Positions 9,419 to 18,866 are shown, numbered from the stretch's first letter. The stretch: DNA of 64,000 nucleotides from Candidatus Falkowbacteria bacterium (GCA_016699775.1 CP065010.1:434001-498000); one strand, 5' to 3'. Numbers and translations are program-made. Notes: generated by a model from the sequence alone, not told the origin.

Positions 9419-9718
9419 ATGAAAAGAATTTCATCACACAAAATTAAACAATATTTACATCGCCCTGATGGTGAAATAGATTTACACGGATTATTTAGGG
9501 AAGAGGCAATTAAAGAATTAGAGGAATTCTTAGTGCGAGCTGAAAGATTGCATTGGCAGAGTGTAAAAGTTATCACTGGTAGGGGATTAAATTCTCCGGG
9601 TGGGAAGGCGATTATTAAAGAAAATGTGCAGATTTGGCTACGATCGCATAATTATTCATTTAAATCAGCAAAGAGTAGTGAGGGTGGGCCTGGAAGCTTG
9701 ATTGTTAGTCTTGCTTGA
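9419..9718 (+). CDS. Smr-domain protein (MutS2 C-terminal type)
   Basis: A 99-residue stand-alone Smr domain. The two family signatures are present: IDLHGLFREEAIKEL (LDLHG type) at about residues 20-34 and VITGRGLNSPGG (TGRG type) near 53-64, with a final GGPGSLIVSL. Smr domains are nucleic-acid endonucleases or binders, best known from MutS2, where they act in recombination suppression and collided-ribosome rescue. The gene is divergent from the polytopic membrane gene with about 50 nt between starts. A stem GTCTA/TAGAC lies just before the start codon; no Shine-Dalgarno is visible. The cellular target of this solo form is unknown. Confidence 0.85.
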   Translation: MKRISSHKIKQYLHRPDGEIDLHGLFREEAIKELEEFLVRAERLHWQSVKVITGRGLNSPGGKAIIKENVQIWLRSHNYSFKSAKSSEGGPGSLIVSLA

Positions 9719-9742
9719 TTTTTATTGAATAAACTATATACT
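9715..9742 (+). promoter_or_regulatory. Sigma70-type promoter, 134-residue hypothetical gene
   Basis: TTGATT, a 16-base spacer and TATACT. The expected start is near 9749, giving a 44-nt leader that contains one of the few real Shine-Dalgarno sequences of the window (AAAGGAG, 8-9 nt before the ATG at 9793). The -35 overlaps the 3' end of the Smr gene. Confidence 0.6.
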
Positions 9743-9792
9743 AGTAGATAATAATTTCAAAAAAATCTTTAACAAAAAGGAGTAAATAAAAA

Positions 9793-10197
9793 ATGGTAAA
9801 AATACCAGAAGATTTTCTAATTGTTGTAGTTGCATCTGATGAGCTAGTAGCAGATAAAACAAAAGCTTATCTAAATCTTCAGTCAGGAATAACTCATTCA
9901 TTAATTTTGCCATTGGATGAGCTGAAAGATGATGCAGATAACAAGATTGGTCTTATAATCTATATTGAAAGCTCATCAGAGCCTGAGAAGTTTGGAAAGC
10001 TATCAGATTTTCTACCAGATTTTGAGAAGTGGAAAAGAAAAATTAAAAAAATTCCAGCTTTAAAAATTGGAAAGTCTGGAGAGTCAAACAAAATAAGAAT
10101 CCGGAATATTCCAGACAAAAAGGAAATAAAAGAGTTAGTTGACTTTGTTAGGGGTCAATTGTCTAAGTTATTCAAAATTTCCAGTGAATCACTTTAA
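9793..10197 (+). CDS. Hypothetical protein, 134 residues
   Basis: I do not recognise the family. The protein is soluble, begins VKIPEDFLIVVVASDELVAD and has alternating strands and helices with a lysine-rich middle (KWKRKIKKIPALKIGKSG). It is a single-gene unit: own promoter, a true Shine-Dalgarno (AAAGGAG) and an excellent terminator directly after the stop. The use of a Shine-Dalgarno sets it apart from its neighbours. The opening is loosely like nucleotide-binding or response-receiver folds, but no diagnostic residues are seen. Confidence 0.7.
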   Translation: MVKIPEDFLIVVVASDELVADKTKAYLNLQSGITHSLILPLDELKDDADNKIGLIIYIESSSEPEKFGKLSDFLPDFEKWKRKIKKIPALKIGKSGESNKIRIRNIPDKKEIKELVDFVRGQLSKLFKISSESL

Positions 10198-10216
10198 AAT
10201 TTAGTGATTGACACAA

Positions 10217-10244
10217 AATAGGCTGCGAACACAGCCTATTTTTT
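10217..10244 (+). terminator. Rho-independent terminator
   Basis: A perfect 9-bp stem AATAGGCTG/CAGCCTATT with a 6-nt loop, followed by TTTT and more T. It closes the hypothetical gene at 9793-10197. Confidence 0.9.
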
Positions 10245-10246
10245 AT

Positions 10247-10275
10247 TTGAAAAAAAAGTCACTACCTGTTACTTT
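10247..10275 (+). promoter_or_regulatory. Leaderless-type promoter of the GT-C gene at 10282
   Basis: TTGAAA, a 17-base spacer and TACTTT, with TG two bases upstream of the -10 (TGTTACTTT). Exactly six bases (AAAGAT) separate the -10 from the ATG, which places the transcription start on the A of the start codon. Confidence 0.6.
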
Positions 10276-10281
10276 AAAGAT

Positions 10282-12024
10282 ATGAAAATTCATATGATTT
10301 CCAAAGCGATTAGAGAGCATATTTCTCTAATAGTAGTTATTGTGGCTGCTATTGGTTTTTTCTTTTTTTCCTCAACCTTTAACTATCTAAGCCAAGATGA
10401 TTCATTTCGTAAATGGATGTCTCCTGATGAAACTGCCAATTATACAATTGCAAAATTATTCGCAGAAACTGGAACACTTCAATTTTTTGAAAGTTATAAT
10501 TTAATCTCAAAAGAGATTATCCACCCTCGTAGTTTTCGCTCGGACTTTGGATGGATAAAACCTGTTAGTTTTCTTGGGCTACCAATTTTGTTTGGGACAC
10601 TTGCCAAATTTTTTGGCACAGGAGTACTGCCATACCTTACCCCATTATTTGGAGCCCTTGGAATAATTTTTTTCTATCTTCTTATCAAGGAATTATTTGG
10701 AAGATCAGTTGCCGTTTGGTCAGCGATTATTCTGGCGGTTTTTCCCGTATACATATATTTTTCGGCTCGTAGTTTTTTTCATAACATTCTTTTTATTGTT
10801 TGTATTATTGTTGGAAGTTATTTTGCCGTTGTAATGACAAAAAAACCAGAATTTGTTAGTGGCTCATATATACAGAAAAATAAATTTCAAATACTTGCAG
10901 CCCTTGTTTCGGGACTTTTTTTCGGATGGGGGATTATGACCAGAACTTCAGAACTGATTTGGGTAGGTCCATTATTACTCTGCCTCTATATTTTTAATAT
11001 TCGTCAAGTTGGTATTGTAAAATTATTTTTATTTTTACTTGGACTAGGTATTAGTTGCTTACCTACATTCTACTGGAATCAACTTTTATACGGTTCTTGG
11101 TATGCCAGTGGTTATCCTGCCCTTAATAGTTCTCTTGGAACCTTAACTGAAAATAGTCTTGCCTTGGCACAAACTACAGCCTCTGGTCATTTTTGGGAAA
11201 TTAGACCCTTGTTAGCAAAAATTAAAATGACTATTTTCCATTTTGGTTATAAGCCAGATCAAAGTCTGACAATGTTTAATCGCTATGTTGTATCAATGTT
11301 TCCTTGGTTATTCTGGTCAAGTGTTATCGGATTCGTCTTGTACTTAATTCAGTTTAAAAAATATACAAAAAAACGTTGGCTTTTCATTTCAGCTTGGCTT
11401 TGTTGTTCTCTTATAGTTATTTTATATTATGGAAGTTGGTTATTTTACGATAATCCAGATCCAAAAAGTTTTACGATTGGAAATTCCTATACACGATATT
11501 GGTTACCATTCTACCTCGGTGCTATATTGCTTGGAAGCTTGGCTTTAGTAACAATAACGTCATGGCTACGAAAACCTTGGCTAATTGTTAGCATCCGTTG
11601 TATTGTGGTGGCCATTATTGCCGTTATATCAATTCGTTTTGTTTGGTTAGATCCAGCTGAGGGAATACAGGTATCTATCTTGAAACAAGCTGCGGCTAAA
11701 GTTGAATGGCAAGAAGTCCTCAGCAAGACAGAATCGAACTCAATTATTATTACCAGATACCATGACAAAGTTTTTTTTCCTGAGCGCAAAGTAGTAGTAG
11801 GTTTATTTGATGACCCAAATATAATCCGTGAGTATGGTAATTTAGCAGAACGTTTACCAGTATATTATTATAATTTTACTTTTCCAGAAAAAGATCTTAC
11901 GTATTTAAATTCAGGTCCGCTATTTGATGTTGGTTTACGTTTAACACCTCTTGAGAAAATTACGGATTCTTTCACTTTATATTCACTAAAAAAAGTTTAT
12001 AGTGGGCCAATTCTAAGCTTATAA
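10282..12024 (+). CDS. GT39-like (PMT/ArnT) polytopic glycosyltransferase
   Basis: A 580-residue membrane protein with about ten to twelve hydrophobic helices. After the first helix it has SPDETANYTIAKLFAETGTL, whose acidic DE pair in the first extracytoplasmic loop matches the catalytic Asp-Glu of GT-C enzymes of the PMT/ArnT family. FSARSFFHN and the cytoplasmic GWGIMTRTSELIW segments also fit. It would use a polyprenyl-phosphate sugar (as made by the GT2/DUF2304 pair at 4-5 kb) to glycosylate a lipid or protein outside the membrane. Acceptor unknown. It follows a terminator, so it opens a new transcription unit. Confidence 0.82.
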   Translation: MKIHMISKAIREHISLIVVIVAAIGFFFFSSTFNYLSQDDSFRKWMSPDETANYTIAKLFAETGTLQFFESYNLISKEIIHPRSFRSDFGWIKPVSFLGLPILFGTLAKFFGTGVLPYLTPLFGALGIIFFYLLIKELFGRSVAVWSAIILAVFPVYIYFSARSFFHNILFIVCIIVGSYFAVVMTKKPEFVSGSYIQKNKFQILAALVSGLFFGWGIMTRTSELIWVGPLLLCLYIFNIRQVGIVKLFLFLLGLGISCLPTFYWNQLLYGSWYASGYPALNSSLGTLTENSLALAQTTASGHFWEIRPLLAKIKMTIFHFGYKPDQSLTMFNRYVVSMFPWLFWSSVIGFVLYLIQFKKYTKKRWLFISAWLCCSLIVILYYGSWLFYDNPDPKSFTIGNSYTRYWLPFYLGAILLGSLALVTITSWLRKPWLIVSIRCIVVAIIAVISIRFVWLDPAEGIQVSILKQAAAKVEWQEVLSKTESNSIIITRYHDKVFFPERKVVVGLFDDPNIIREYGNLAERLPVYYYNFTFPEKDLTYLNSGPLFDVGLRLTPLEKITDSFTLYSLKKVYSGPILSL

Positions 12025-12041
12025 TTGGTTCAGGTATTCTT

Positions 12042-12072
12042 TTGATCAGTGCTGGAAGTGATGTGGTATAAT
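12042..12072 (+). promoter_or_regulatory. Extended -10, leaderless-type promoter of the GT4 gene at 12079
   Basis: TTGATC, 19 bases and the consensus TATAAT preceded by TG (TGGTATAAT). Six bases (GGCTCT) then separate it from the ATG at 12079. An in-frame ATG-like start upstream at 12049 would be inside the promoter and is therefore rejected. Confidence 0.75.
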
Positions 12073-12078
12073 GGCTCT

Positions 12079-13278
12079 ATGGAAACAAAGAAATCAAAAA
12101 CGTATAGAATTGGCATTGATGCCCGTTTTTATGGCCCTTTAGGTAAAGGCCTTGGTCGCTATACCCAAGAAATTGTGGATCAGGTCACTTCCCTTGATAC
12201 AGAAAATGAATACGTAATTTTTCTAAGTAAAAATAATTTTGATGAATTTAATCCGTCTAACAATCGTATAACTAAAGTTTTAGCAGATATTCCTTGGTAT
12301 GGATTAGCTGAGCAATTGCAAATGCCGCGTATTATTTCCAAACAGAATCTTGACCTAATACATTTCCCACATTTTAATGCCCCGGTTTTTTCACGAGTTC
12401 CGTTTGTTGTTACAATTCATGATTTAATTTTAACTAAATTTCCAACCATTAGAGCTACAACCCTTGGTCCAATTATTTATTTTTTAAAAAATATAGCCTA
12501 TCAGTTAGTTATTAATATAGCTGCTATGCGTTCAAAAAGAGTAATCGCCGTATCTGAGTATACAAAAACCGATATTATTGAACAATTTGGAATTATGCCA
12601 GAAAAAGTTTGTGTAATTTATGAAGGCGTGGCTTCTCTTGATCAATCCGTTGATTCTAGATTTGCATCCAAACTTAAAGCTGATGAGGTACTTTTAAATA
12701 GTTGTATTTTGGGTCCATATTTGCTCTATGTTGGCAATGCCTATCCCCATAAAAATTTAGAAACATTAATTAAGGTCTTTCTTAAATTACATGTAAAGTA
12801 CCCGTTGTTAAAATTAGTTTTAGTTGGTAGGGAAGATTATTTTTATCATCGTTTGAAATTATTTGCTCAAGAAGCAGGGGATAATAATCAGTCAATTATT
12901 TTTCCAGGGTATGTTCCGGATAAAGATTTGCAAACATTATATGAGAAGGCTTCCTTGTATGTTTTTCCATCAGAATACGAAGGTTTTGGACTTCCGCCTT
13001 TAGAAGCAATGTCACGGGGGTGTGCAGTGGTTAGTTCAACGGCTACTTGCTTGCCTGAAGTTCTTGGAGACGCTGCCTGCTATTTTGATCCAAGAAGCGA
13101 ATATTCAATGTCTCAGGCTATTGAGTCAGTCTTAAGTAACCAAACCTATAAAGAACAATTGATTACTAAAGGTAGAGAACGGATCAAATTATATTCTTGG
13201 GTTAAAGCTGGTCAGGAAACATTAAAGGTTTACCAACAGGCACTCACAAAGGAGACTATTATTCCCTCAGATGTATAG
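12079..13278 (+). CDS. GT4-family glycosyltransferase
   Basis: A 399-residue GT-B enzyme. The acceptor half has IGIDARFYGPLGKGLGRYTQEI and FVVTIHDLILTKFP; the donor half has LLYVGNAYPHKNLETLI, LVLVGREDYF and SEYEGFGLPPLEAMSRGCAVVSS. This pattern is close to the mannosyl/rhamnosyl transferases of O-antigen loci. The start was chosen at the ATG six nt after a TATAAT box. It overlaps the DUF4012 gene by 8 bp, so the two are co-transcribed and probably translationally coupled. Confidence 0.92.
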   Translation: METKKSKTYRIGIDARFYGPLGKGLGRYTQEIVDQVTSLDTENEYVIFLSKNNFDEFNPSNNRITKVLADIPWYGLAEQLQMPRIISKQNLDLIHFPHFNAPVFSRVPFVVTIHDLILTKFPTIRATTLGPIIYFLKNIAYQLVINIAAMRSKRVIAVSEYTKTDIIEQFGIMPEKVCVIYEGVASLDQSVDSRFASKLKADEVLLNSCILGPYLLYVGNAYPHKNLETLIKVFLKLHVKYPLLKLVLVGREDYFYHRLKLFAQEAGDNNQSIIFPGYVPDKDLQTLYEKASLYVFPSEYEGFGLPPLEAMSRGCAVVSSTATCLPEVLGDAACYFDPRSEYSMSQAIESVLSNQTYKEQLITKGRERIKLYSWVKAGQETLKVYQQALTKETIIPSDV

Positions 13279-15652
13279 TTATCAAAGAATTAATCGTTTT
13301 GAAATAGTTTTTCGGCGCTTAACAGTGGTTCGGATATTTTTTTGGTTTGGCCGAATTTTTCAAAGAGTTTTTTCTTTAATTGGTAAAGTTCTTTTTCGAG
13401 GCTTGCGTTTTCTTGGCCTCTTTGTGATTGAAGTTGGTTATGGCATAAAATTAAAATTGGTTGATTGGCGATATGCTAGAAAAAAGGAAAAAATTCAACT
13501 GCGTTCTTTTTTCTATTTCTTTTTTTCAGTTCTCTGGATGATCCCCAAAGATATTCTTAGATCCATTAAACGGATAGGTGAATCAAGTAAGCCTCCGGTT
13601 ACAAAAATTCCGAAAGTAGTAGTTAAGGAAAGGCCATTAGAATTAAAACCAAGTAGTCCGGAAATGGTTCAATGGTCATTCAAATGGTCGATAGTAAATT
13701 TTGTTTTAACTTTGTTACTTATAATTTCGCCAATTATTATTTTTGCACAATGGCGTAAACTTGATGGAATTAAGCAAGCAGTTTTGTCATCGGGCGTTGC
13801 TGCCTATGAAAAACTTTTTCTAGCAAAAGATTTCTTGGAGAAACAAAATGTTCCACAGGCACAAACTGCCTTTAGTGATGCTAGTAAAAATTTCTTACAA
13901 GCTCAACAAGATTTATCGGCTGTTAATAGTTTTCTTTTTGAAGTAGCAGCTTATGTGCCAAATAAATCAGCTCGTCTGGCAGCTTCTGGACCGCACTTAC
14001 TTAAAGCTGGTAAATTATCATCAGAACTAGGAACCGAGCTAAGCCAGGCCTTGGTGTTGCCACCTGGGCAAGAACCCAATGTTAATAATTTTTTACAAAA
14101 TTTTTTACTACATGCCGAGCCTTCACTGGACATTGCTAAATCCCTGGAAAAAGAAATGGCAAAAATTGATAGCCAAACTCTGCCTGATACCTATAGACAG
14201 CAGTTTGTTGAACTCAGAGGTAAGATGCATTTTCTTTCACAAAGTCTTGGTGAGTCAATCACGTTAGCTAAAGAGTCTTTGATATTTTTGGGAGAAAAAG
14301 TTGATAAGCGGTATATGCTAGTTTTTCAAAATAATACTGAAAAAAGAGGTTCCGGTGGCTTTATTGGTAGTTTTGCATTAGTAGATATTAGACGAGGACA
14401 AATTACAAACCTAACCGTACCTAAAGGCGGAACCTATGATACCGAAGCTGGTTTATCTCGCCTGGTCGCGGCGCCAGAGCCACTGCGACTTCTAAATCCC
14501 CGCTGGCATTTTTGGGATGCTAATTGGTGGCCTGATTGGCCGACAAGTGCTAAAAAATTAATGTGGTTTTATGAAAATAGTAATGGACCAAGTGTTGATG
14601 GCGTTATTAGCTTAACACCAACTGTTATTGAACGCGCTTTAGAAGTTATTGGACCAATTGATATGACAGCTGATTATGGAGTGGTAATTGATAGTCAGAA
14701 TTTTTGGACAACAACACAAACCTTTGCCGAACAAAAACCAGATATTACTAAAGAACCAAAAAAAATTATTGGTGATTTAATAAATCGTATTATGGAAGAA
14801 CTACCAAAACGATTAACACCAGAAAAGACAATTGCTTTGATTGCTGTTATGGAAGAAAACCTAAATCAAAAGCAAATTATGGCATATTTTGAAGATCCAG
14901 TTCTTCAAGCTTCAACAAAACGTTTTGGTTGGGCAGGGAATATTCAAGAAACAACCGGTGACTATTTATTAGTTACTAATACAAATATTGGAGGACAGAA
15001 AACTGATAAAGTAATTAGTGAAACGCTTGATCACGAAAGTGAAATCTTGCCGGACGGTTCAATAATTGATACGCTTACAATACGACGTCAGCATAATGGG
15101 ATAAGAGGCGACACTTTTGTTGGTGTTCGTAATAATGATTGGATGCGCATCTACGTTCCTAAAGATAGTCAACTGCTTTCAGCCACTGGTTTTAAGAGTC
15201 CGGATAAATCTTTGTTTGAAGTAGCTAATCCAAAATCAGAAAAAGATCCAGATTTACAAGCTGAAGCTAATGCTCAAATAGATGTATTATCAAATACAAA
15301 AATATATACAGAGAATAATAAAACAGTGTTTGCTAATTGGTCGATGGTTGATCCAGGTGAAACAACAGTAATTACAATTCAATATAAATTACCATTTAAA
15401 GTTATTTCTAAATCAGAAACTGGTTGGCGAAAATTAATTAATAAATTTATCCAAACTGAACCTTCTTTGAATCATACATTATTAGTTCAAAAACAGCCCG
15501 GGGCATTATCAACCGTTTTGCAGTCAAGGTTAAAAATTCAAGATAATAGAACTATTTATTGGCAGTATCCGGAAGGTAAAAAGACTAACGATGGGTGGAG
15601 TATTACCACCCCCCTGGATACAGATTTCTTTGCCGCTATTTTATATAAATAA
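13271..15652 (+). CDS. DUF4012 membrane-anchored envelope protein
   Basis: A 793-residue protein. Residues 1-130 are basic and partly hydrophobic, 140-159 form a clear membrane helix, and the remainder is extracytoplasmic. A helical region (180-330) precedes the DUF4012 signature: VFQNNTEKRGSGGFIGSFAL, then GGTYDTEAGL and a Trp-rich NPRWHFWDANWWPDWP. This family is very common in Patescibacteria and in Gram-positive bacteria, usually next to glycosyltransferases. The fold recalls LytR-CpsA-Psr-neighbour proteins, but the activity is unproven. It is coupled to the upstream GT4 and sits three nt before another anchored protein, so a role in attaching or displaying surface glycan is plausible. 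Confidence 0.85.
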   Translation: MYSYQRINRFEIVFRRLTVVRIFFWFGRIFQRVFSLIGKVLFRGLRFLGLFVIEVGYGIKLKLVDWRYARKKEKIQLRSFFYFFFSVLWMIPKDILRSIKRIGESSKPPVTKIPKVVVKERPLELKPSSPEMVQWSFKWSIVNFVLTLLLIISPIIIFAQWRKLDGIKQAVLSSGVAAYEKLFLAKDFLEKQNVPQAQTAFSDASKNFLQAQQDLSAVNSFLFEVAAYVPNKSARLAASGPHLLKAGKLSSELGTELSQALVLPPGQEPNVNNFLQNFLLHAEPSLDIAKSLEKEMAKIDSQTLPDTYRQQFVELRGKMHFLSQSLGESITLAKESLIFLGEKVDKRYMLVFQNNTEKRGSGGFIGSFALVDIRRGQITNLTVPKGGTYDTEAGLSRLVAAPEPLRLLNPRWHFWDANWWPDWPTSAKKLMWFYENSNGPSVDGVISLTPTVIERALEVIGPIDMTADYGVVIDSQNFWTTTQTFAEQKPDITKEPKKIIGDLINRIMEELPKRLTPEKTIALIAVMEENLNQKQIMAYFEDPVLQASTKRFGWAGNIQETTGDYLLVTNTNIGGQKTDKVISETLDHESEILPDGSIIDTLTIRRQHNGIRGDTFVGVRNNDWMRIYVPKDSQLLSATGFKSPDKSLFEVANPKSEKDPDLQAEANAQIDVLSNTKIYTENNKTVFANWSMVDPGETTVITIQYKLPFKVISKSETGWRKLINKFIQTEPSLNHTLLVQKQPGALSTVLQSRLKIQDNRTIYWQYPEGKKTNDGWSITTPLDTDFFAAILYK

Positions 15653-15655
15653 AGT

Positions 15656-17623
15656 ATGCCAAAACCCAATTCCAAAAAAACATCAGAATCCATATCAGGA
15701 CGAAAAAAAATAAATCGTTCTGAACTTTCAGAATTTGTGGAACGATCACTTCCATCTGAATCAGAGGTAGATAGTTTTGATCAGTATCTTAAGGCACCTA
15801 GTAGCCGAGATATTGTTAACGCAAGTTTGTCAAAAATTTATGAAGGTGATAATGGCCAACGAGTTAATGTTACTGAGGTTAGTATTAAAAAACGTCGGAG
15901 TATTTGGGCGACAGCTGGTTTTTTACTGTTATATGTAGCAATAGCCGCTGGTTTGATTGCCGGCGCTTACTATCTATTTTTCGCAAATCAAAAATCAGCT
16001 TCTCCTCTTAGTATTACAATTACTGCAGATCAATCAATTAAAGTAAATCAAGAGTTTACTTATACTATTGATTATCGAAATCAAGAAAACATAGTTTTAA
16101 CTAATGTTGAAGCAACAGTTGTGTATCCGGATAATTTTATTCTTACCGATAGTTTCCCCCAACCAACTTCGGGCAATAATAAATGGCGACTTGAAGACAT
16201 TCAAAGTTTTTCAAGTGGACAAATTAAAATTCGCGGACGATTAATTGGCCTTTCCGGTGAATCAAATATTATTTTCTCAGATATTTCCTATCAACCCAAA
16301 GGTATTACCAGTACCTATAAAAAAACCTCCAGTTTAGATGTTGTTTTGGCTGGTTCTGGTTTTGATATAAGTAGTGATGATCCAGGAAGTGTTTTGGTTG
16401 GTGAAGAAAAAATAATTACCGTTTCTTGGTTAGCACAGGAAACAAACTTTATTAAAAATTTTTCGCTCCGTATAAATACCAGCGATAATGTAACGATTAT
16501 TCCAAGCAAAGAAAAAGTTGAAGGGATTAGTTCGGATCAAGTTGGTGTCTGGAATATAGATCCAGAAAAAGCCACAGAACCTTTGCAATTTAAATTTAAA
16601 GTTATTGATAAGAAGAGTGATTCTGAAGAGCTAAAATTACTCTTTGAATATACTCCAGAAAATAGTACAAAAAGCTATATTTTTGAAGAAAAAACTTTAA
16701 AAGTTGATATTATAAAAAATAATCTTAACTTATCAATGGTGGCTAATGGTCAGTCTGGAGACCAAGGAGTAGATTTTGAACAAGTGATTAACTATTCTAT
16801 CTCCTATACTAACAAAGGCGAAACTACCATGAATGATGTCATTATCACTGCTGTGCTTGATGGTGACGCTCTTGATTGGCGAAAATTGGAAGATGAAAAT
16901 AATGGCAAAGTAACAAGTTCAACCATTCTTTGGACTTCGGCTGAAATTCCAGAGTTAAAATCATTGGCCAAAGATCAACAGGGGACAATTGATTTCTCAA
17001 TTCCGGTTCGTTCAAGTACCGAGGCTCGTTTGTTTAGTCGTTTTGAAATAAAAAGCTATGCCCAATTTGCATTAAGTGGAAGTTCGCTTGAGCCAAGTTC
17101 AGATAATCAAGCTAATCGATCGAATGAATTAACCATAAAAGTAAATTCTGATATTTCACTAGATGAAGCTGTTAGGTATTTTGATGAAGATAATATAGCT
17201 GTTGGGACAGGTCCACTGCCACCAAAAGTTGGTGAAACAACTACCTTGAAAGTATATTGGAAAATAAAAAATAGTTTACATGAAATTGGTGGTTTAGCCG
17301 TGACAACAACTTTACCTTCTGGCGTAACCTGGGACGGTAAGAATCAAGCTAGTGTTGGAACTTTATCCTATGATGAAAATACAAATCAAGTGACCTGGAC
17401 CGTTGGAAGATTACCATTATCAGTTTCTCAAATTTCTGCGGAGTTTAGTATTGCTTTGAAGCCGAGATTTTCTGATCAAAATAAATTAATGATTTTAGTT
17501 GCTGGAACAACGCTAACTGGCCAGGATAGTCAAACGAGTTATTCAATTAGCAAGGAATTAAAAGCTCAGACAACAAAACTTGAAAAAGATGATATTGCTA
17601 ATACTGATGGTATAGTGCAGTAA
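15656..17623 (+). CDS. Membrane-anchored protein with DUF11-like beta-sandwich repeats
   Basis: A 655-residue protein with a disordered, charged N-terminus of about 80 residues, one membrane helix at about 82-108 (ATAGFLLLYVAIAAGLIAG) and an extracellular part of three to four Ig-like repeats. These repeats have the DUF11/conserved-repeat style (FTYTIDYRNQENIVLTNVEATVV, INYSISYTNKGETTMNDVIIT, LKVYWKIKNSLHEIGGLAVTT). The topology is cytoplasmic N-terminus and external C-terminus, as for the preceding DUF4012 protein. It is likely a structural or adhesive surface component. It is followed after two nt by tgt. Confidence 0.7.
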   Translation: MPKPNSKKTSESISGRKKINRSELSEFVERSLPSESEVDSFDQYLKAPSSRDIVNASLSKIYEGDNGQRVNVTEVSIKKRRSIWATAGFLLLYVAIAAGLIAGAYYLFFANQKSASPLSITITADQSIKVNQEFTYTIDYRNQENIVLTNVEATVVYPDNFILTDSFPQPTSGNNKWRLEDIQSFSSGQIKIRGRLIGLSGESNIIFSDISYQPKGITSTYKKTSSLDVVLAGSGFDISSDDPGSVLVGEEKIITVSWLAQETNFIKNFSLRINTSDNVTIIPSKEKVEGISSDQVGVWNIDPEKATEPLQFKFKVIDKKSDSEELKLLFEYTPENSTKSYIFEEKTLKVDIIKNNLNLSMVANGQSGDQGVDFEQVINYSISYTNKGETTMNDVIITAVLDGDALDWRKLEDENNGKVTSSTILWTSAEIPELKSLAKDQQGTIDFSIPVRSSTEARLFSRFEIKSYAQFALSGSSLEPSSDNQANRSNELTIKVNSDISLDEAVRYFDEDNIAVGTGPLPPKVGETTTLKVYWKIKNSLHEIGGLAVTTTLPSGVTWDGKNQASVGTLSYDENTNQVTWTVGRLPLSVSQISAEFSIALKPRFSDQNKLMILVAGTTLTGQDSQTSYSISKELKAQTTKLEKDDIANTDGIVQ

Positions 17624-17625
17624 TT

Positions 17626-18771
17626 ATGTTTAAACTTCTCTCTACTTCAAAATTTTCGCGAGCTCGTCGCGGAGTATTAGAAACGGCTCATGGCGCTTTG
17701 CCAACGCCGTTTTTTATGCCGGTGGCAACACAGGGAACAATTAAGCATGTCAGTACTGAAGATATGAGAAAACTTGGTTTCCCAATTCTTTTGTCAAACA
17801 CCTATCATTTGATGTTACGACCAGGCGAGAAGGCGATAAAGAAAATGGGCGGCCTTCATTCATTTATGGATTGGAATGGCGCAATTCTAACTGACTCCGG
17901 TGGTTTTCAAGTTTTTTCTTTGGCAGCTGATCGAACCAAAACCGGAAAAAGTTTAGTTAAAATTGATGAACATGGAGTGCGGTTTCAATCCTATGTTGAT
18001 GGCAGTACTCATTATTTAACACCAGAGCGAAGTCTTCAGATTCAAGCTGATCTTGGAGTTGATATTGCTGTTTGTCTTGATGAGTGTGTGGCTTTGCCAG
18101 CAACCAAAAAAAATCTAGAACGATCGGTTAGAATCACAACTGAATGGGCAGAACGCACAAAGCGTTCTATTAAAAATATAAAAGGGAATAAACCTTTGGT
18201 GTTTGCGGTAGTCCAGGGTGGAACTGATATGAAATTGCGTATTCAGAGTGCGACTGAATTATCAGCCTTAGAATTTGATGGTTATAATATTGGCGGTTTG
18301 GCTGTTGGGGAAACACATTCGGAAATGTATGATGTTTTGGATTACACTGTTCCACTATTACCACAAAAAAAACCACACTATTTAATGGGAGTAGGTTATC
18401 CGGAAAATATTATTGAAGCAGTTAAACGGGGGATAGATATGTTTGATTGCGTTATCCCGACGCGGGAAGGCAGACATGGCCGACTCTTTGGACAGAAAAA
18501 AAAATTGTCTGAAAATATTAAGAAACTTCTTCGGTCAAAAAAGCAAGCTACCTCGTCTTTTTATGAGACCATAACTATCACTAACCAACGTTTTAAGAAT
18601 GATCGGCGGATGATTAATCCAGTCTCAGTTTTTCCAGAATTGCGGAATCTCTCAAGAGCTTATCTTCATTATCTCTTTAAAATTAATGAACCTCTTGGCC
18701 AACGCTTAGCCACCTTGAATAATCTTGAGTTTTACCACCATCTACTAACAATCATTAAAAAAAGCCTCTAA
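17626..18771 (+). CDS. tgt: tRNA-guanine transglycosylase, zinc site lost
   Basis: A 381-residue TIM-barrel enzyme that swaps guanine 34 for a 7-deazaguanine in tRNAs with GUN anticodons. Catalytic elements are kept: Asp90 in LTDSGGFQVF, Asp152 in CLDEC, VQGG at 197-199, GGLAVGE at 223-229 and nucleophile Asp274 in MFDCVIPTR. The zinc site is not: the CxCxxC segment before RNxSRAYL reads NPVSVFPEL, so the E. coli ligands Cys302, Cys304, Cys307 and His333 align with Ser334, Phe336, Leu339 and Asn365. The tRNA-contact loop is TREGRHG instead of TRNxRNG, and the region before the lost site is about 18 residues longer than in E. coli. Function as a standard Tgt is likely but not assured. Confidence 0.88.
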   Translation: MFKLLSTSKFSRARRGVLETAHGALPTPFFMPVATQGTIKHVSTEDMRKLGFPILLSNTYHLMLRPGEKAIKKMGGLHSFMDWNGAILTDSGGFQVFSLAADRTKTGKSLVKIDEHGVRFQSYVDGSTHYLTPERSLQIQADLGVDIAVCLDECVALPATKKNLERSVRITTEWAERTKRSIKNIKGNKPLVFAVVQGGTDMKLRIQSATELSALEFDGYNIGGLAVGETHSEMYDVLDYTVPLLPQKKPHYLMGVGYPENIIEAVKRGIDMFDCVIPTREGRHGRLFGQKKKLSENIKKLLRSKKQATSSFYETITITNQRFKNDRRMINPVSVFPELRNLSRAYLHYLFKINEPLGQRLATLNNLEFYHHLLTIIKKSL

Positions 18772-18784
18772 AGACCAGTTTTAC

Positions 18785-18845
18785 TTGATTTTTGCCTAAA
18801 AGTGTGCTATACTGAACCTATATTAATCAAGTAATTAGCTTGATT
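18785..18845 (+). promoter_or_regulatory. Strong promoter plus 5'-UTR hairpin, 260-residue protein
   Basis: TTGATT, a 17-base spacer and TATACT with an extended TGC, giving a start near 18820. The leader then folds a perfect 7-bp stem AATCAAG/CTTGATT around TAATTAG (18825-18845), twenty-one bases before the ATG. There is no T-run, so it is not a terminator. Confidence 0.75.
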
Positions 18846-18866
18846 CTACTAATTTAATGTTATTTT

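Noticed and set aside
12049..12078. Earlier start for the GT4 gene giving MLEVMWYNGS
   Set aside because: These codons coincide with the extended -10 box TGGTATAAT; translation should start at 12079.
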